In this document: positions 59,050-64,000 of the stretch, piece after piece
How the letters are laid out: each line of letters starts with the position of its first letter
Numbering within the stretch: position 1 is the stretch's first letter
DNA from: Colwellia sp. MB3u-41
GTDB lineage: Bacteria > Pseudomonadota > Gammaproteobacteria > Enterobacterales > Alteromonadaceae
Assembly (NCBI RefSeq): GCF_014076845.1
Contig: NZ_JACGUT010000047.1
Span: 186,001 to 250,000, forward strand
Direction: 5' to 3'
Length of the DNA: 64,000 nt
Position numbers and translations under genes: made by a program
The notes under the pieces: generated by a model
What the model saw: the letters and a program-made list of their open reading frames with translations, nothing else
Database searches by the model: none
Told to the model about the DNA's origin: nothing

Positions 59050-60699
59050 TTATCTTTCTGCTACCATTGTCATTGCCAATGCCATAGCTTCTGCCACTTT
59101 AATACCGTCAATACCTGCAGATAATATTCCGCCCGCATAACCCGCACCTTCTCCTGCAGGGTAAAGCCCCTCAACATTCAGGCTTTGCATTGTTTCTCTA
59201 TCACGCGTTATTTGAATCGGTGAAGATGTTCTTGTTTCAACAGCCGTTAATGTTGCATCAGCCATTGAAAAACCTTTAATCTTGCGTTCAAACGCAGGTA
59301 AAGCTTCGCGAATAGCTTCAATGGCGAAAGCAGGTAAGGTTTCACTCAAATCGCAATATTTAACACCCGGCTTATATGAAGGGCTAACTTCGCCATGCTC
59401 ACCACTTTTACGCCCAGCGAGAAAATCGCCAACTAATTGAACCGGAGCGTCATAATTTTCTCCACCAAGTTTAAACGCTTTTTCTTCTAAACGGCGTTGA
59501 AACTCAATACCGGATAATACATCTGAAGCATCATCTTCGTTGGCAAAGTCGCTAGGTTCTATGCCAACAACAATCGCGCTATTTGCATTACGTTCGTGAC
59601 GTGAATACTGACTCATGCCATTGGTGACTAGGCGCCCTGCTTCTGAAGCTGCTGCAACCACGGTTCCGCCTGGGCACATACAAAAGCTATAAACACTACG
59701 ACCACTTTTACAATGATGAACAAGTTTATAGTCAGCGGCCCCTAATATCGGATTGCCCGCGTTGTTACCAAAACGAGCATCGTCGATAACTGACTGTTCA
59801 TGTTCGATGCGAAAGCCAACAGAAAAAGGTTTAGCTTTAACGGATACTTTGTTTTTAATCAACATTTCAAAGGTATCGCGTGCACTATGACCAATAGCTA
59901 AGGCAACATAGTTAGTGTCGATACGTTCACCGCTAGCGAGTGTTAAACCCGTGATGCGTTTACTTCCCTCTCCACCTTGGTTTTCATCAAAGTGAAACTC
60001 ATCAACACGTTGTTCAAAACGAATTTCGCCACCCAACTCAGTAATTTTAGCGCGCATTTGTTCGATCATGGTTACCAATTTGAAGGTACCAATATGCGGT
60101 TTACTGACAAATAAAATTTCTTCTGGTGCGCCAGCATCAACAAACTCATGTAATACTTTACGACTGTAATGCTTTTTATCATTAACTTGGCTATATAATT
60201 TACCGTCAGAAAAAGTACCTGCCCCACCTTCCCCAAATTGCACATTAGATTCGGTGTTAAGTATTTTCTTTCGCCAAAAACCAAAGGTGTCTTTAGTGCG
60301 TTGACGTACTTCTTTGCCACGCTCTAAAATAATGGGATTAAATCCCATTTGCGCCAGCACTAAGCCGATAAATAAGCCACACGGACCAAAACCAATAACA
60401 ACTGGGCGCTGTGTTGGTTTTTCAGGCGCTTGAGCAACAAAATTGTAGCGCATATCAGGGCTAGCTTTTACTTGATTGTCTTTAACAAACCGTTCAAGTA
60501 ATTCGTCATTAAGGCAAGTGTTTACATCAAGGGTGTAAATCAAGATTATTTTTGCTTTTTTACGGGCGTCATATCCGCGTTTAAATACGGTAAAGTCAAT
60601 GAGCTGATCTTCAGAAATGGATAATTTATCAAGAATAGCCTTCTTAATATCGGCTTCTTGGTGATCAAGCGGCAATTGAATATTTGTTAAACGCAACAT
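59050..60699 (-). CDS. FAD-dependent oxidoreductase (COG2509 type)
   Basis: 549 residues from the ATG at 60699 (MLRLTNIQLPLDHQEADIKKAI); the frame to 60741 adds an unlikely leader. The FAD/NAD(P)-binding fold is VIGFGPCGLFIGLVLAQMGFNPIILERG, followed by FGEGGAGTFSDGKL, ALAIGHSARDTFE and near the end YPAGEGAGYAGGILSAGIDGI. This is the uncharacterised dehydrogenase family COG2509; substrate unknown. Divergent from fdxA, a possible but unproven electron partner. Confidence 0.88.
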   Translation of the reverse strand: MLRLTNIQLPLDHQEADIKKAILDKLSISEDQLIDFTVFKRGYDARKKAKIILIYTLDVNTCLNDELLERFVKDNQVKASPDMRYNFVAQAPEKPTQRPVVIGFGPCGLFIGLVLAQMGFNPIILERGKEVRQRTKDTFGFWRKKILNTESNVQFGEGGAGTFSDGKLYSQVNDKKHYSRKVLHEFVDAGAPEEILFVSKPHIGTFKLVTMIEQMRAKITELGGEIRFEQRVDEFHFDENQGGEGSKRITGLTLASGERIDTNYVALAIGHSARDTFEMLIKNKVSVKAKPFSVGFRIEHEQSVIDDARFGNNAGNPILGAADYKLVHHCKSGRSVYSFCMCPGGTVVAAASEAGRLVTNGMSQYSRHERNANSAIVVGIEPSDFANEDDASDVLSGIEFQRRLEEKAFKLGGENYDAPVQLVGDFLAGRKSGEHGEVSPSYKPGVKYCDLSETLPAFAIEAIREALPAFERKIKGFSMADATLTAVETRTSSPIQITRDRETMQSLNVEGLYPAGEGAGYAGGILSAGIDGIKVAEAMALAMTMVAER

Positions 60700-60850
60700 A
60701 TTATGGCGGTTCCAAAAAAGGAGAAAGAAAATTTTGGGCATTTTACCTGAACATACCGCTCAGTTAAATCAACAATTGAAATTATTACTAAGCTAGGTAT
60801 GATCAGCTCAAAATATTTTCTATCAACGAAATTCAAAAAGTAGAGTACCT

Positions 60851-61180
60851 ATGGCGTTTGTAGTCACCGACAATTGTATAAAATGTAAATACACCGATTG
60901 TGTCGCAGTATGTCCTGTTGATGCTTTTTATGAAGGCCCTAATTTTTTAGTCATAAGCCCTGATGACTGTATAGATTGTGATTTGTGTCCGGTTGAATGC
61001 CCAGCGGGTGCTATTTTTCAAGAAGATGAAGTCCCTGAAAATCAAAAGGAGTTTATTGAACTCAATGCTGAACTCGCTAAAGTGTGGCCAAGAATAACAG
61101 AAGTAATTCCAGCCCCTGCCGATGCAAAAGAATGGGATGGTATACCCAATAAAATTGATCACTTAATTATTGAGAATTAA
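60851..61180 (+). CDS. fdxA: Seven-iron ferredoxin FdxA
   Basis: 109 residues. Cysteines C9, C17, C21, C40, C43, C46 and C50 reproduce the [3Fe-4S]/[4Fe-4S] pattern of Azotobacter ferredoxin I-type proteins, plus an extra C12. The C-terminal [17 protein letters not shown] and [11 protein letters not shown] are typical of FdxA. A soluble electron carrier; partner unknown. Confidence 0.94.
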   Translation: MAFVVTDNCIKCKYTDCVAVCPVDAFYEGPNFLVISPDDCIDCDLCPVECPAGAIFQEDEVPENQKEFIELNAELAKVWPRITEVIPAPADAKEWDGIPNKIDHLIIEN

Positions 61181-61260
61181 AACGCGCTCTTCAAAATAAA
61201 CACATTATTCAATTATTAACTATACTCGTACTAGAAGGGTTAATAAATAATTGGTGCATT

Positions 61261-62127
61261 ATGTGGCAATGTATTGAGCAAGCAATCACAGCTAAAACGG
61301 GCGAAAAGTTTACTGTTAAAAATAAGCGCCTTATATCAACGAGTGAAAGCAACTTAGCTTTCCAATTAAGTGATGAACATCATAACTACTTCGTCAAAAT
61401 TAAAGACAAAAATCACTTTAATTATTTTGAATCAGAAGCTTACGCCCTTAATCAAATAGATTCTCTAAAACAAGTTACCTGCCCTAAAGTCATAACGTTA
61501 GGAAACACACGCAATAAAAGCTTTATAGTGCTTAATTACATTCCGTTTGCAAAAGCGACTGAAAAACACTGGCATCATTTTGGTGCTAAATTAGCGATGA
61601 TGCACAAATGTTCGTCTCATGGAAAGTTTGGCTGGCAACACGACAATTATATTGGCGACACCTTACAACCTAATAACTGGAGAAGTAATTGGAAAACATT
61701 CTTTGCTGAGCAACGTGTCGCGTGGCAGTTGCAATTACTGAGTGAAAAATCAATAAAACTAGGGGATATTGATCACATTGCTAACATCTGTCATGACAGA
61801 TTAAATCACCACGATGTTAAACCTTGTCTTGTTCATGGTGATTTGTGGCTAGGAAACCTAGGATTTACTGACTCTGCTTCAGTGATATATGATCCCGCCT
61901 GTTATTACGGTGACCGCGAAGTAGACATCGCTATGACTGAGCTTTTTGGCCAACTACCTTACGATTTTTATCAAGGTTACCAAGATGTTTTCCCCCTTGA
62001 TAAAGGCTACGAACAACGCAAACTTATTTATAACTTTTATCATATTCTCAATCACGCTAATTTATACGGTGGCATATATATTGACCAATCAAGGGCATTA
62101 TTGTCGCGTATTTTATCATTACATTGA
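61261..62127 (+). CDS. Fructosamine kinase family protein
   Basis: 288 residues. Aminoglycoside-phosphotransferase-like kinase fold. The ATP lysine region is NYFVKIKDK; the catalytic loop is CLVHGDLWLGNLGF, and the metal site is IYDPACYYGDREVDIAM. Family members phosphorylate fructosamines or ribulosamines on glycated proteins or metabolites (E. coli YniA type). Substrate not determined by sequence. Confidence 0.9.
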   Translation: MWQCIEQAITAKTGEKFTVKNKRLISTSESNLAFQLSDEHHNYFVKIKDKNHFNYFESEAYALNQIDSLKQVTCPKVITLGNTRNKSFIVLNYIPFAKATEKHWHHFGAKLAMMHKCSSHGKFGWQHDNYIGDTLQPNNWRSNWKTFFAEQRVAWQLQLLSEKSIKLGDIDHIANICHDRLNHHDVKPCLVHGDLWLGNLGFTDSASVIYDPACYYGDREVDIAMTELFGQLPYDFYQGYQDVFPLDKGYEQRKLIYNFYHILNHANLYGGIYIDQSRALLSRILSLH

Positions 62128-62255
62128 TTTAAAAATAATAGTTAAAGAACACAACACGTTAAATAATTTATACCCGTTTATTCTTAATTTAGTTAGCGGT
62201 TTTTACGAATGTAAGCATACTTAAGCATTAGTAACAAAACCGTCTAGGAGGCAAC

Positions 62256-62477
62256 ATGTCCCAGGAATCAAACTTAAAAGTAACAAAAGACAAACGTATT
62301 AGCTGCCCTCATTGTGGTCATCATATGCACTTAACTTTAGATGCCTCAGCCGGCGATCAAGATTATTACGAAGAATGCCCGTCTTGTTGTCGAGATATTC
62401 ATTTAAATATGCACATTGATGAATACCGCCAAAAAATTCAATTGGTCATTGATAGTGACGACGAACAAGTGTTCTAG
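62256..62477 (+). CDS. CPXCG motif-containing cysteine-rich protein
   Basis: 73 residues. Zinc-ribbon-like cysteine pairs are in SCPHCGH and ECPSCCRDI. The pattern LDASAGDQDYYEECPSCC is characteristic of the CPXCG family, of unknown function. AGGAGG lies 5 bases before the ATG, a strong ribosome site. Confidence 0.88.
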   Translation: MSQESNLKVTKDKRISCPHCGHHMHLTLDASAGDQDYYEECPSCCRDIHLNMHIDEYRQKIQLVIDSDDEQVF

Positions 62478-62622
62478 TTAGACCATAGATGTCGGTATCC
62501 TTTTTCTTTGTTTTACTTGTAAATTAACAAGACAAGCATTGCACAACTGCTTTAAACCTATATCATTCTTATACTGCTCATTTTTACGCTTAAAATGATG
62601 ATTTTATAAGTATCCTTTCCCA

Positions 62623-63984
62623 ATGAATATTACTGATTTTAGAAAAAACACCAAAAGCCTAATGAAACTGGCTTATCCTATTTTGATCGCTCAACTCGTA
62701 CAAACACTCATGGGATTTGCAGATACTGTGATGGCCGGTAGAGTGAGTGCGACAGACATGGCGGCCGTAGCTGTTGCCAGCAGTATTTGGCTCCCTTTAA
62801 TATTAACTATATATGGTTTGGTCATGGCACTTGCTGCCATAGTATCGCAACTTGCTGGAGCAAAAAAATTCCATTACGTTGCCAGGGCGACATATCAAAC
62901 CGCATGGATAGCATTAACCTTAGGTATTTTATTAATCGCTTTATATTATGTGATCACCCCTTTAGTTATTGAACAAATACCATTAGAGGCACATTTAAAA
63001 CAATTAATGTTTGATTACTTAGGTTACATCGTTTGGGGTGGACCAGGTTTTTGTTTATATCTTGTATTAAGAAATTATTCTGAAGGCTTATCGCATACCA
63101 AGCCAACAATGATTATCAGTATCATTGGCTTATTAATTAATATTCCTGCCAACTATATTTTTATCTATGGTGAATTTGGTATGCCTGCTTTAGGAGGTGC
63201 TGGTTGCGGTATTGCCACTGCAATTGTTTACTGGGTTATGTTTATCTCAATGTTTATATATTGTTATGTATCGAAAAAATTAAAGCATGCCTCCTTGTTT
63301 GAACGTTTTTACTGGCCGAATTGGCAAGAAATTAAAGAAATATTGGCAATCGGTTTTCCTATTGCAATGTCATTACTCTTTGAGGTCAGTTTATTTGCTG
63401 CGGTGGCTATTATTCTAGTACCCTTTGGCGCAGAGGTTGTGGCTAGCCATCAAATAGCCATTAACTTCTCTGGCTTAGTCTTTATGGTGCCATTGAGTTT
63501 AGCCATCGCCGTGACCATACAAGTAGGATTTGCTGTTGGTAAGAATGAGTTAGCTAAAGCCAAAGAAATATGTCATTACTCACTGATATTGTCACTTATT
63601 ATTGCCGTTGGTACAGCGCTACTAACGATTACTTTACGTTATCCCATCGCAGAAATTTATACACTTGACAAAAAAGTGATTGAGTTAGCTGCGAGCTTAA
63701 TGTTCTTGGCTTCTTTATTTCAGTTCTCTGATGCAATACAAGTTATTTCTGCTGGTGCATTACGTGGATATAAAGATACCAAGTCTATCCTGTATATTAC
63801 TTTCTTCTCCTATTGGATTATTGGCTTAACTTTAGGTCTGATCTTAGGATTAACCAACTGGATAATTGACCCTATTGGCCCTTATGGTTTTTGGATAGGT
63901 ATTATTTTTGGGTTAACCACCGCTGCCGTTTTATTAGCATGGCGATTAACTATCATTCAAAAAAGACTCGAAGTGGCGTATTAA
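62623..63984 (+). CDS. MATE-family multidrug efflux transporter
   Basis: 453 residues with twelve predicted membrane spans in two related halves. KLAYPILIAQLVQTLMGFADTVMAGR is the characteristic N-terminus of NorM-like MATE proteins, and AIGFPIAMSLLFEVSLFA begins the second half. Exports cationic drugs in exchange for Na+ or H+. The stop codon lies 16 bases before the end of the window, so the gene is complete. Confidence 0.93.
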   Translation: MNITDFRKNTKSLMKLAYPILIAQLVQTLMGFADTVMAGRVSATDMAAVAVASSIWLPLILTIYGLVMALAAIVSQLAGAKKFHYVARATYQTAWIALTLGILLIALYYVITPLVIEQIPLEAHLKQLMFDYLGYIVWGGPGFCLYLVLRNYSEGLSHTKPTMIISIIGLLINIPANYIFIYGEFGMPALGGAGCGIATAIVYWVMFISMFIYCYVSKKLKHASLFERFYWPNWQEIKEILAIGFPIAMSLLFEVSLFAAVAIILVPFGAEVVASHQIAINFSGLVFMVPLSLAIAVTIQVGFAVGKNELAKAKEICHYSLILSLIIAVGTALLTITLRYPIAEIYTLDKKVIELAASLMFLASLFQFSDAIQVISAGALRGYKDTKSILYITFFSYWIIGLTLGLILGLTNWIIDPIGPYGFWIGIIFGLTTAAVLLAWRLTIIQKRLEVAY

Positions 63985-64000
63985 TAAGCAAAAAGTGAAT

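Overview
The window looks like chromosomal DNA of a marine gammaproteobacterium of the order Alteromonadales, most likely a Colwellia/Thalassotalea relative. This is inferred from the AT-rich base use, the gene orders rluE-nudJ-mnmA-hflD-purB, zwf-pgl-edd-glk-eda / hexR-pykA and thrS-infC-rpmI-rplT-(purC)-pheS-pheT-ihfA, and the protein families present. No rRNA, tRNA, CRISPR array or intact insertion sequence was seen.

Positions 1-6650 are an accessory island: a run of about 450-bp units, each one small minus-strand gene followed by an attC-like imperfect palindrome. It has the architecture of an integron cassette array, but no integrase gene lies in the window. Fourteen full-size attC-like sites and one remnant are visible. 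Unusually, twelve of the intact cassette genes encode diverged members of one family: secreted proteins of about 105-120 residues, with a signal peptide, nearly always two conserved cysteines, and a helix-like core (Y/F-x-x-x-S-x-x-L-A-A-x-x-x-x-K-x-V). One cassette is duplicated, and one of its copies is frameshifted. Another cassette encodes an unrelated lipoprotein. About 0.9 kb without a recognisable gene follows.

Positions 7570-18680 hold DNA repair and RNA modification genes. DNA polymerase II (polB) and the DinG helicase are divergent and share one canonical LexA box. dinG is followed by rluE, nudJ, mnmA, hflD, purB, the uL16 hydroxylase roxA and a GNAT acetyltransferase. Positions 18900-37800 are a central carbon hub: leucine dehydrogenase, two different GAPDH genes, 6-phosphogluconate dehydrogenase, the Entner-Doudoroff operon zwf-pgl-edd-glk-eda, the regulator hexR, pykA and pfkA. 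Three HexR-type palindromes (two between zwf and hexR, one before gapA) tie the set together. Two c-di-GMP-type proteins with degenerate motifs are interspersed.

Positions 37825-49441 carry envelope and surface genes: a lipoprotein pair (transglutaminase-like/TPR plus M28 peptidase), a glycosyltransferase, miaE, a very large thrombospondin-type-3 repeat protein with a C-terminal sorting-type tail, an outer-membrane barrel and a DUF2937-like membrane protein. Positions 49744-58909 are the translation cluster thrS to ihfA on the minus strand, interrupted by purC and a decayed solute-binding-protein pseudogene. infC appears to keep the non-canonical ATT start codon. The window ends with a COG2509-type flavoprotein, ferredoxin FdxA, a fructosamine-kinase-like protein, a CPXCG zinc-ribbon protein and a MATE transporter.
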